Source: Tubulanus polymorphus (taxonomy: Eukaryota > Nemertea > Palaeonemertea > Tubulaniformes > Tubulanidae). Taken from it: DNA of 64,000 nucleotides. The notes under the pieces are model-generated. The model was given only the letters and a program-made list of their open reading frames with translations, made no database searches and was not told where the DNA came from. Position 1 is the stretch's first letter, and every line of letters starts with the position of its first letter. Below, piece after piece: positions 40,529-50,539 of the stretch. The stretch lies in assembly GCF_964204645.1 (NCBI RefSeq), contig NC_134032.1:6443175-6507174 (forward strand), written 5' to 3'. Both the position numbers and the translations under genes were made by a program.

Positions 40529-42278
40529 ATTCTTAATAAAGAAGTTTCCAGTTTCTAGGCGCCATTTTGTGGCGGTCCCTCGAGGTCCCCATTGTTGCGA
40601 TAATTTGCGCTCATTTTTAAAACATAAGTTTAGATTGAATATCATATAGTTCTACAGTCCCTCGCTCGATGAAATCAATTTATACACCATTTTAAAGGAA
40701 ATGAAATGCAGATATTTGCTGGCGATTCTTAGAATTTTTGAACGCAACAATTGAGAACAGTGACGATGTGAAACCAAGGACCGCATATCTTAACCGCGCG
40801 TAAAAGAAATCGCAATATTTATTAATTTCAAAACATCTAAGTATCTCTTAAAGCTATATTTCCTATTTTCACAGAGGTTAAAGAGGGTTATTTGCAGTTT
40901 AAGCCTGCGTTAAATTTTTTGAATATCTTTACTGACGACTGATCTGTACCCGCTTGAGTTTGAGATTACGCGCAAAAGGGGTCTCCCACTGCGCACCGCC
41001 ATTTCACTGAACATTGAGATTTGTGAAAAGAAATCGCAAAAATAAGATTTTATACTGGTTTGTAATTATTAATATTGCTTCTGATGGTTATATATTACCT
41101 TTATTTTCGTATGGTTGAAAATGGACTTTGAGTGCTTTGATGAATTCGAGTTTTGGGAAATTAAAGGATTTCTTGTAAGAGTGGGGACTTTCCGTGTTGG
41201 TTGCAAATGTGGCCTAGTTGAGAACCTAATTTGCGTTTCAACCGAATGTACCACTCATGGTTGGACACTAGAAAACAAATCTAAGTTTTTATATATTTCT
41301 TAATATGTGGCGCAGCTGAAAGCTGGACGTTGACCCCCTAAAACAGAATATCAAATGGGGGACAGATATGAACCCCTTTAAATACTATATTGGAATTTTA
41401 TGTCAGTAAGGTTTTCTGGTCGATGTTTTCCAGCAAGAAGGCTGAGATTCAGTAAATTCATCGTATGATCCCAGAATGAGGGATTACCAGAGAGGGATAT
41501 GTGTTAAATATATCCTAAGCGTTTAAATTGACTGGCACATTTCACCATCGTAAAACGTTTGATTTCACCGAACACAAAATCGGCGCTAGGCTGGACGGGC
41601 TGTATACGACAATTCCTCAACTGCGCCGTTCAAACTTCAATAGCGGGACAAACAGGACCCCGAAACCAGCTAAACGAATTGCCCCCGCCAAAATACGGTT
41701 CAAACAAGATATGGATTATCATCTCAAAATATCCCCATGGAAAATGTGAAGAAATCAAATTGCATTTAAAGATTTCTTGTCGCAAATCTCAATGTTCAGT
41801 GAAATTGCAATGCGCAGTGGGAGGCCACTTTTGCGCGTAATCTCAAATTCAAGCGGGTACAGATCAGTCGTCAGGAAAGATATTCAAAAGATTTTAACGC
41901 ATGCTTAAACTGCAAATAACCCTCTTTAACCTCTGTGAAAATAAGATATATAGCTTCAAGAGATACTTAGATATTTCAAAATTAATATATATTGCGGTTT
42001 CTTTTACGCACGGTTAAGATATGCGGTCCTTGGTTTCACATCGTCACTGTTCTCAATTGTTGCGTTCAAAAATTCCAAGAATCGCCAGCAAATATCTGCA
42101 TTTCATTTCCTTTAAAATGGTGTATAAATTGATTTCGTCGAGCAAGGGGCTGCAGAACTATATGATATTCAATCTAAATTTATGTTTTAAAAATGAGCGC
42201 AAATCATCGCAACAATGGGGACCTCGAGGGACCGCCACAAAATGGCGCCTAGAAACTGGAAACTTCTTTATTGACAAT
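40529..42278. mobile_element. TTAA-flanked DNA element with about 510-bp terminal inverted repeats
   Basis: The first roughly 510 bp (40529 to about 41045) recur in reverse complement at about 41760-42278. Termini read ATTCTTAATAAAGAAGTTTCC and, inverted, ATTGTCAATAAAGAAGTTTCC. TTAA flanks both ends (40525-40528 and 42279-42282). The interior of about 700 bp holds two short frames (41115-41303 and 41528-41749) with no recognisable transposase. TTAA targets are used by piggyBac and Kolobok elements, but the termini match neither consensus that I know. Arms are about 90% alike by eye. Confidence 0.85.
41115..41303 (+). CDS. Small hypothetical frame inside the TTAA element
   Basis: 62 residues between the long inverted repeats, with an acidic, aromatic-rich start (DFECFDEFEFWE) and four cysteines (GCKCG, then ICVSTEC). 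I do not recognise it. It lies in the non-palindromic interior, the only place this element could encode a protein, but it may be chance. Confidence 0.2.
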   Translation: MKMDFECFDEFEFWEIKGFLVRVGTFRVGCKCGLVENLICVSTECTTHGWTLENKSKFLYIS

Positions 42279-42287
42279 TTAACCACT

Positions 42288-42430
42288 TAAGGGTTCTTGT
42301 CGTCAAGAACCCTAATGTCTCGAAGAACCCATTCAGCATTCCATATTACTGAAGAACCTTAAAGCCTCACCAATAACCCCAAGGTTCTTCGAAGATCCCC
42401 TGAAGAACCCTTTGTTCTAAGAGTGTAGAC
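42288..42430. mobile_element. GGTTCTT/AAGAACC palindromic MITE-like repeat, copy 1
   Basis: Multiple inverse words GGTTCTT and AAGAACC within 140 bp, ending CCCTTTGTTCTAAGAGTGTA. The same terminal sequence ends the copy at 45120-45376. Such repeats are abundant small non-autonomous DNA elements in aquatic animals. Confidence 0.75.
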
Positions 42431-42639
42431 GGACGTGGGCTGTACTTATCGACAGCATTTAACTGATCAATGAATCTACGTTCTGCTAGTATGACAATTA
42501 TCCCAAGACGGATTTACTTGAAACTGGTGTGAGAAAGGTACCTTAAGATAAGACCAGAGATCTTCGATTGGGAATCCCGTTCGCCCACCGCCCACCAGGG
42601 AGTGTATACTTTTGAAAATTCTTTCATCAAAAAGGACTA

Positions 42640-42720
42640 TGTGATAGATATTTTTATCTTTTTGAGTTTTCAGCCCTGCGCGAGCACAGAAATTGTTCAT
42701 ATTTAGCCCGAAGTGTAAGC
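42640..42720. repeat. Dispersed repeat shared with 46558-46632
   Basis: TGTGATAGATATTTTTATC, then AAATTGTTCATAT, then CCCGAAGTGTAAGC, in the same order at both places. The nature of the repeat is unknown. Confidence 0.7.
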
Positions 42721-42770
42721 GAAGTGCAGGCGACCTCTCCTCACCTCTTTTGAGCGCTAATAAGAAACAA

Positions 42771-43145
42771 GTAACGGTTACTTGTTCCCGATTCGGTTTT
42801 ACTTACTGGTTGCCGGTTTGACCTTTTTGTTTGGTTTTGGTAACAGCGCATCCCCTTGTAACGAATACCTAAAAAAACCTAACTGGTGACCTTTCATAAC
42901 CTCTCTAAACCAGAATTCACCCTCGAAAAAGGAACAAGTAACCGTTACTTGTTCCAATTCGGCTTTACTTGTTCCCGTTTCGACTTGTTTACTTGTTACT
43001 GGTACCCATTTTGACTTTTTCGCCTCCAACTTCACTTAAACACCATACGTTAATCGATTCGGATGGTTTTAGTAACAGCGCATCCCTTATCGACCTCCAA
43101 AAAACCAACAGACGACCCCTCATAACATCTCTAGAGGGCTGCTGC
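42771..43145 (+). repeat. Imperfect tandem duplication, unit about 170-205 bp
   Basis: GTAACnGTTACTTGTTCC, then GGTTTTnGTAACAGCGCATCCC, then a CATAACnTCTCTA end occur in the same order at 42771-42937 and about 42938-43145. Each unit carries a palindrome around GTAAC.GTTAC (12-bp arms at 42931-42955). Confidence 0.75.
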
Positions 43146-43153
43146 TTATTGCC

Positions 43154-44770
43154 ATGTCGGATTCGTTTCTTGTTACTTATTCGCAAAGTGGCGTGGGCAT
43201 ACCGTTTTCCTCAGTCCAGACATTTACGAACATCAGGACTGTGAGGCAAGATGCCTCGGGCCTTTTCTGTGTCGCTGTAGTAAATGACCGATCAAAAGCG
43301 GTGATATTCCTGGACACTGGTGCCTCCTACACCATCAATATAGGTCCAGTGTATGACTTAGTGCGACAGGTGTAGCCGCTACAAGAGGCCGATCGAAGGA
43401 ATTGTGACAACAGCTACTACTGGCCTGAGAGTTGGAAGAGAATTTCATGTTTCCATGATTGTCAGCGAGGATTTGGCCCAAGACAGCTTGCTCGGAAGTG
43501 ATTTCCTCGAGAAATATGGCTGCAACGTATAGATTACCGCAATGAACTGCTCCGCTTCGGAAGCCTCAGCGAGGTGCCTGTTCGGTAAGAGCCAAATCAT
43601 TCCAGCTTGAACCGAAGTGGTAATAAGTGGGTACATGAAATGGAGTTATGCTCGAATTAATTCAACCTCAGGAATAATCAGCAGTTGTGGACAGAATAAT
43701 TTCTACATTGGCAAAACGTTGGTGGTGCCTGAGGAAAACCAGATACATGTTTGGCTGGCTAACTTCTCGGATGAGGCTTGCAGATTCAACAGAGGCCAAT
43801 AGAGACCCGACTATTCGGTCTATTCTGTCCCCTGCAGTCAGTTGACATCATGACTTTTGATGAACAGACTCAAAACCCCTCAACCCCATAAATCCAGCTG
43901 CAGGGTGGTGACAATGCTGAGTTCTCACAATTGAGAGAATTGAAAATCGAAGATCGAAATACACACATGAAAACACTGCTTGCTGTTATCGTACGAGAAC
44001 ACAGGGAGGTGGGAGTGTTCACTCCCACCTGCCTGGAGAACACAAGTCAGTATTTAAGATGGGAGACTTTGACCTTGGTCGAACAGATTCGCTTTAATTC
44101 GAGAGTGACAACGGTGACCACCCTCCGATAAAAAAAATTTACCTCCATCGGCTACCCCGTGGTAGAAGAGCTTTTGTCGAGGGAACGACCAAGGAGCTTT
44201 TAGAGCACAACTTAATCCGGTCACCCATCATCCCTTGGACAAGCCCGATAGTTCTAGCTAGCTGATGGTTCCCTCCGCTCATGCTGCGATTACCGCCGAT
44301 TCAATGACGCGACAGACTAGGACGCCCACACGTTAGGTAGGATTGACAGTACCCTTGAGGCGCAACCTGGTTCTCGTCCCTCGATTTGACCAGCGGGTGC
44401 ATTCACAACTGAAAACGACCTGTTTGAGTGGAATGTCATGCCGTTTGGAGTCTGTAATGAGACGTTATTCAGCAGACTGATGTCAATGGCACTGGACGAT
44501 GTTGCTTGGAAAAGATGCCTCATCTGCCTCGATGATGTAGTGGTGTTTTGCCATGATTTACCAACCCACCTGACACGGCTACTAGAGGCATTTTGCTCTC
44601 AGAAAGCCGGCCTCAAGCTCAAACCGAGAAAGCTTGTTTTAGATGGTGCTGACACCTTTTTCCTAACGGGTTTGGCTATTTCAGATGAACAAGGATCATG
44701 TAGCAAATCATCGTTTCAGCTGCTACTGAATTTCCTATTCCATACTTTCAGATGTCGCCAGAACTCATAA
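43154..44770 (+). pseudogene. Ty3/gypsy pol fossil (protease to RT)
   Basis: Broken plus-strand pieces in order: protease IFLDTGASYT at about 43305-43335; SLLGSDFLEKYGC at about 43490-43525 at the end of the protease domain; an N-terminal RT piece RGRRAFVEGTTKELLEHNLI at about 44160-44220; then the RT core FEWNVMPFGVCNETLFSRLM and LICLDDVVVF at 44420-44560 (LDD catalytic pair) with AGLKLKPRKL after it. Many stops. RNase H and integrase are absent after 44770 and no LTR is visible. It lies between two copies of the GGTTCTT repeat. Confidence 0.85.
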
Positions 44771-45119
44771 ATCTTATCCACTAATTTCTAAAACACTTCG
44801 ATATTCTCATTTATTATTAGTTAGACTTAAATGTGGAAAAACTCCCAACCGATTTAAGATACCAAGCGATTAGCGCACTGAAATAATTTCTCAATCTTTC
44901 AATCTTATTGTACATGTAACCAATTAGTGAAACTATTTTTGTATCATTTATTGTAAACATATGTAACATTCATATTTCAATTCATGAGATTTTATAATAA
45001 AAAGGTTTATATGATATTAATTTAATGCGATCCTTATCATCAGTTTTTTTTTATCCACATGAGGATTAAGGGAGCAGTCAAACGTAACAGAGGATGGACA
45101 AACCATGAAAAGCTTGAGC
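44771..45119. other. No gene recognised
   Basis: AT-rich, with several ATAATAAAA-type signals near 44990. Possibly a decayed 3' end of a mobile element. Confidence 0.4.
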
Positions 45120-45376
45120 ACTCAAAAAATGAATGAGGAACCCTAAAAATAAATTACCTAAAATGGTTCCCCAAAGAACCCTGTCAAGAACCATTTGATA
45201 ATATTGAAAGGGGTTCTTACAAGAGCCCATTATATGAAATGGTTCTTCAAAGAAGCTCTACCAGGGGTTCTTCAAGGAACCCTACAAAAAAGGTTCTTTG
45301 AAGGGGTTCTCCCTGGGAGGCAAGCCCAAGAACCCCTAAAGGTTCTAAGGTAGAACCCTTTGTTCTAAGAGTGTAC
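45120..45376. mobile_element. GGTTCTT/AAGAACC palindromic MITE-like repeat, copy 2
   Basis: More than ten GGTTCT or AGAACC words in both orientations, ending in CCCTTTGTTCTAAGAGTGTA as in copy 1. It is about 100 bp longer than copy 1. Confidence 0.8.
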
Positions 45377-46875
45377 ACCGGCTATTTCAATCCGGGTTTT
45401 AATGTACGCAGGTTCGACGAAAACCCGCGTTCGCAGTGTAGCATCTACACGCTCAGCTTCGGTGGTACGAATCCACATCTGTAGTTCAAGTTCATGGTCA
45501 AATGTGGTCCCGAACGCTGCATTGAACACCGGTTTACTAGAGAATATGTATGGAAGCCCTGAGACAACACCTTGCATTCATGAGTTCCCCAGTTCATAAC
45601 ATCCAGAGTTTATGATATTTCGAGTTTATTTGGGCATGTACAACACTATGAAATTACGCGACATAAAGAATCCTATGATAAGGTTGTTAAATCCGTTTAC
45701 GTCATGAATTTTCTACAAAAATGATGTCCCGCATCAACCAAGACTGGTTGACTGTGTCCAATTCTGCACTGGTAGTCAACTGAAGTCGACCGGCAACCAG
45801 TCTATCATCAGCCATCAGCTTTCTTGATGGTTTATAGAAAATAACGCGGGTCCAATATGCGGAGTGTGACCCTTCTTTTTTTCAAGAAGGGTTTCTAAAA
45901 TCTGGGTTTTGCGGAAGACTCTGCATTGAACCCGTGTTTCGAGCGTAGTGGAGATGCGTAACCCAGGTAGAAGAAGCAAGTGTAGTAAGATATAGCTAGA
46001 AATACATCAGATCCGTTCACTGAAGATGATTACCTCATTCCATTCAGTCAGCAACGTAGGCTACATTAATATTATAGAAATGTGAGCGCAATTTCACACA
46101 CGCACGCACACACGCAAATTAATGGCAAATTCAATCTGCTACAGCAAGCTCAGAAGGGCAGCATCACGAGGTCATAGAGGATGATCGAAATGTTTTTTGT
46201 TCTCCGCTCTAAACAGAATTTGAATTTTATGTTCCGTGTGCGCACATTCATTGCCATGGATTACCACTGACTTCATTGTAATGTCCACATGTACATACCT
46301 AATATCACTTGGCAATAGGCTAACTAGAAAATGAATCAAATCGGTCCGTTTTATGTTTTACCGACACTTACGTATGATGATTAACCTACGGGCAATTATC
46401 TAACTAGATAATTGCTCGTAGGATTAACGAAGATGAGGCCCTATAGGGCCTATGCGTTTGACTCGTTCGATGGATCTTGAAATTTTTTTATTAGTTAGAC
46501 ATACGAAATTGTAGCAATCTATCGATTGGATCGAAATATTTTATTCGAGTCCGACTTACTGTGTGATAAATATTTTTTATCTTTTCGAGTACAAAAATTG
46601 TTCATATTATCCCGAAGTGTAAGCACTTAACAACCGCAAACTCTTTGTTGGGAAGGAACGCTTAGATACCATTATTGATATCGTTTGACTTGAAAGAATT
46701 GGCTCAAGTCCATTATAGCATTAAATAGTTCCAGCAGAGACTTATCACATTGGACTGGTATTTGGAATTAATCCGCCAATATTGGACTGATTGAATCTTA
46801 CGACATTACGCCATAGGACGTGCGGCTCAACTCCAGAACAGGTAAAAGTAGAGATCTATCAATCCTAAATGTCGG
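45377..46875. other. No gene recognised; small hairpins and a dispersed repeat
   Basis: It contains a perfect-looking hairpin at 46381-46427 (CCTACGGGCAATTATCT with its inverse) and the repeat at 46558-46632. A frame on each strand at 45365-45600 has no recognisable domain. Confidence 0.5.
46558..46632. repeat. Dispersed repeat shared with 42640-42720
   Basis: Second copy, slightly diverged: TGTGATAAATATTTTTTATC, AAATTGTTCATAT, CCCGAAGTGTAAGC. Confidence 0.7.
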
Positions 46876-47127
46876 CCGATTCTACTCGTCGACAATGTCT
46901 ACAACCCCGATTGTCGTCCGATTCTACTCGTCGACAATGTCTACAACCCCGATTGTCGTCCGATTCTACTCGTCGACAATGTCTGCAATCCTGATTGTCG
47001 ACCGATTCTACTCGTCGACAATGTCTACAACCCCGATTGTCGACCGATTCTACTCGTCGACAATGTCTGCAATCCTGATTGTCGACCGATTTTACTCGTC
47101 GACAATGTCTACAATCATGTTTATACA
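46876..47127 (+). repeat. 42-bp tandem array (A), six copies
   Basis: Unit begins CCGATTCTACTCGTCGACAA and alternates between two subtypes (ACAACCCC and GCAATCCT). The 42-bp period keeps all frames open, which produces spurious repetitive ORFs on both strands. Two inverted copies stand at 48134-48217. Confidence 0.95.
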
Positions 47128-47135
47128 ATCTTATA

Positions 47136-48118
47136 TAGAGTGGCTGGGATCGAGGGGCTGCGTGTGTGCGTGGATTACCCTTATATAGTGGCCGGGATCG
47201 AGGGGCTGCGTGTGTGCGTGGATTACCCTTATATAGTGGCCGGGATCGAGGGGCTGCGTGTGTGCGTGGATTACCCTTATATAGAGTGGCCGGGATCGAG
47301 GGGCTGCGTGTGTGCGTGGATCACCCTTATATATAGTGGCTGGGATCGAGGGGCTTTGAGGTGCGTGGATTACGCTTATATAGAGTGGCCGGGATCGAGG
47401 GGCTGCGTGTGTGCGTGGATTACCCTTATATAGTGGCCGGGATCGAGGGGCTGCGTGTGTGCGTGGATTACCCTTATATAGTGGCCGGGATCGAGGGGCT
47501 GCGCGTGTGCGTGGATTACCCTTATATAGAGTGGCCGGGATCGAGGGGCTGCGTGTGTGCGTCGATCACCCTTATATATCGTGGCTGGGATCGAGGGGCC
47601 GCGTGTGTGCGTAGATCACCCTTATATTAAGTGGATGGGATCGAGGGGTGGTGTGTGCGTGGATTACCCTTAATATATAGAGTGGCTGCTATCGAGGGGC
47701 TGCGTGTGTGCGTGGATGACCCTTTATAATGAGTGGCCGGGATCGAGGGGCTGCGTGTGTGCGTGGATCACCCTTATATAAAGTGGCTGGGAGCGAGGGG
47801 TGGTGTGTGCGTGGATTACCCTTATATAGAGTGGCTGCTATCGAGGGGCTGCGTGTGTGCGTGGATTACCCTTATAATGAGTGGCCGGGATCGAGGGGCT
47901 GCGTGTGTGCGTGGTTTACCCTTATATGATGTGGCTGGGATCGAGGGGCCGCGAGTGTGCGTGGATTGTGTGCGTGGATTACCCTTATATGATGTGGCTG
48001 GGATCGAGGGGTGGTGTGTGCGTGGATTACCCTTATATAGAGTGGCCGGGATCGAGGGGCTGCGTGTGCGTGGATTACCCTTATTTAAAGTGGCTGGGAT
48101 CGAGGAGCTGCGTGCTTC
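47136..48118 (+). repeat. 48-50-bp minisatellite (B), about 20 copies
   Basis: Unit GTGGCCGGGATCGAGGGGCT followed by GCGTGTGTGCGTGGATTACC and CTTATATA. Variants differ by GA insertions, a GTGGTGTGTG subtype and point changes. Long open frames here are periodicity artefacts. Confidence 0.95.
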
Positions 48119-48133
48119 CATCAGTTGATTTTC

Positions 48134-48217
48134 ACAATCAGGATTGTAGACATTGTCGACGAGTAGAATCGATCGACAATCGGGGTTGTAGACATTGTCG
48201 ACGAGTAGAATCGGTCG
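48134..48217 (-). repeat. Inverted copies of array A (two units)
   Basis: Reverse complement of the 42-bp unit at 46876-47127, with both subtypes represented. With the left array they frame the minisatellite as inverted arms. Confidence 0.9.
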
Positions 48218-48232
48218 CAGCCGAATTACTCC

Positions 48233-48475
48233 TTTTCTATAAATGTATCTTTGAGCGGGGAACTATTCCACGCTATACTGGACTTGAAACAAAGAGGGGC
48301 TCAAGTCCAAAGAAGTTGTTACTGTACTAATTGTATCATCGGTGATTTGGGTGATGTATATCACTGTCTACTTGTTTGCTCTCGAAATACTGAGTCGAGA
48401 AGGCGTTTTATACCCGCGACAAATACTGGAAACTTCCGAACATTGTTATACTGTGAACTAATAAATTGTTAAGAT
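48233..48475 (+). pseudogene. LINE ORF2 C-terminal zinc-knuckle fragment
   Basis: A plus-strand frame reads CYCTNCIIGDLGDVYHCLLV followed by CSRNTESRRRF: the C-x2-C...H-x4-C module and the following arginine-rich segment of Jockey/I-type LINE ORF2, ending at a stop near 48470. No RT core is nearby; the inverted-arm minisatellite lies directly upstream and may separate it from the rest. Confidence 0.6.
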
Positions 48476-48865
48476 GAAGTAATAACATCTAACCTTGTAC
48501 AATTTCTCAAAAGCTGTGAATCATTGTTAAAAATTATTTTCTTTAAAGTTTGTACTGTAGTACAATTCTTTATTCGTAGAGCATTTTATCTTACATACTT
48601 TTTGTTTCGTCAACGCATTTTCATCAATGTGTACCCTTTGTTGAATGTGGTTGAAATTTCCACACCTCCTTACCGTATATCTCAGAACTGATGAGACTAA
48701 TTTCGTTTTCTTTTGAAATCGGGCGAGTCGATTTTGGACTTCAGAATCTTGACAAACAAGGTACACGCCTAATATATTAACATCTACATGTAGCTGTAAT
48801 ATTTGTATAACAGGTCCATTGGACAGACACAAAATGTTAATTTGTGAGTTTAGGTCGAGTTTATC
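48476..48865. other. No gene recognised
   Basis: AT-rich. A minus-strand frame of 101 residues (48527-48832) has no recognisable domain. Confidence 0.45.
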
Positions 48866-48869
48866 GTTT

Positions 48870-49095
48870 CGTTATTGCTAATCAATTACAATTCAAGGAG
48901 TTAAGATCAAACCTCGAATAGCGCACTGTTTTCCCAAGACTAACCCAATTGGATTGTTCACTACGGGACCATGGTATGGCCTTAGAAATGTTGCCCGCAC
49001 GCCGTGAGCAGTCAGCAGGACTCGATTGAGCCGCATTGGTACCCAGCTCTAACAGAAAATGCAAAAGCACGATGCCTTATTCCACTGGGCTACTG
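48870..49095 (-). mobile_element. tRNA-derived SINE-like element
   Basis: On the minus strand an A-box TAGCCCAGTGG (49092-49082) is followed by a damaged B-box ATCGAGTCC (about 49027-49018), spacing typical of a tRNA-derived pol III promoter. A body of about 150 bp follows. The tail is not defined. Confidence 0.5.
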
Positions 49096-50461
49096 AAGCG
49101 ACTTCCGAAATTTTCAGAACTTCGATTACGAAAGGCTTTGTTTGTAAATTACTTTAAACTCGCATTACTTTACCCCTAGTTTGTCGTTTGACTTCTTTGT
49201 TTTCTTCATTTGTTTTTCAGTTTTTGTTGTTATAACTATTTTAAGCATAATCCTTTTTCTTTAATCTTAATCCTTTGTCTGATTCTTGTATAAATATTCT
49301 GTTATTTCATTTTGTTCTTAGTACGCCTGATGATGGTTAAGAGCATTTAGCCGAAACGTTGCTCGAAATATAATCATTTTAATATATTTCTTTTCATTTT
49401 TGGCTGAATTCATTGAGGGATTGCTCTCGTCATCATCATAAACGGATATTGTGTATCTTCTCGTCTCATAATCAATGATCCAAATAAAGAGGAGCGACAA
49501 ATTCCCTATTTCATGATCGAGAAAATCAGTAGAAAAAAAGATATGAACTGTGGAACTGGACGTATCGGCCCCACTCCGCGCGGGTGCGCCACCGTGCGGG
49601 ATTTACGCGAAGCAGCAAACACAAACATGGCCACTCTCTCAATTTTCAATGATAGAAATCGTGTGTGCATTTCAATTATTTCGGCTGTTAGGGTTTTAAG
49701 GCACAATATAAGTTGATGATGTGATATGGCGATGTTAATTAATGATAATTCCGCAGTGAAGCTAGTCACGAACGGTGCCGATTGAGTGTACAGCTGCCAA
49801 AAACACTGAAATGTGCGTAGTTGCGTAACTATTTGTAGTGAATTGCAGACGAAACATGAAGCCTTAACGGCCGTTTAAAAAAAAATTATACCAATCGCAA
49901 TTGTAAAATAAAAATGAGATAGAACCTAAGTTAAAATTCTGGCCATTTCTAAAATGTTATTACTAATTTTTAGTCAGTGCGGAACGTTTAGTTTTCCAAC
50001 AATAATGAGGGGTGGTAGGTAGTCATATGCTATTCAAGTCATCATTTATTACACGTTACTTCCGTGTTGTTGAAAATCTCGCGAGTCCTGGACCAAACCC
50101 CAATGAACAATGTGATCTGTGTGCTGGCCACAAATGCACACAGATCACACTACACTACCCATTACACACTCCAGTACCCACAGCTTTCATATATCCATCC
50201 AAATATTTAGAGTGTCTTTCTTCCTGGATTCGATTATTTCGAATGAATCGTTCAACAATACAAAGGGATTGAAATATCAAGTATTGAACGAAATAAGACA
50301 TTTCGATTTGAACTTTTATTCACATTGACCGTTTGTACACTGTGATTTCTATAATGACTATAGCAATCAGAATAGATTACCGCCATGACCGGTAACTAGC
50401 TAGAACCATGCAGTTCGACAGCTGGGAGTAGAGAGTTTACCTCATCGAAAATGAAATGATT
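49096..50461. other. No gene recognised
   Basis: AT-rich, with a hammerhead-like motif at 49326-49361 and short frames only. A GC-rich patch at 49555-49610 has no identifiable function. Confidence 0.45.
49326..49361 (+). ncRNA. Second hammerhead-like motif
   Basis: CTGATGA, then a stem GGTTAA/TTAGCC with a short loop, then GAAACGTTG. It has the same architecture, and the same one-base insertion after the CUGAUGA box, as the motif at 34338-34373, but a different stem sequence, i.e. covariation of stem II. Confidence 0.25.
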
Positions 50462-50467
50462 TTTATT
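50462..50467 (-). terminator. Polyadenylation signal of the secreted peptide gene
   Basis: AATAAA on the minus strand, about 75 bases after the stop codon at 50540-50542. Confidence 0.7.
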
Positions 50468-50539
50468 CAAACAGTTACTCTTACTAACAAGTGTCGAACT
50501 GGAATCAGTACATAAAAAACTGTGCACAGCGTTTAAACT

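Noticed and set aside
47136-48118. CRISPR-like regular array
   Set aside because: No constant repeat alternating with unique spacers; the whole unit is repeated. The genome is eukaryotic.
46820-48330. Several long open frames on both strands through the 42-bp and 48-bp arrays
   Set aside because: The repeat periods are multiples of three, so all frames stay open; the translations are periodic and carry no domain.
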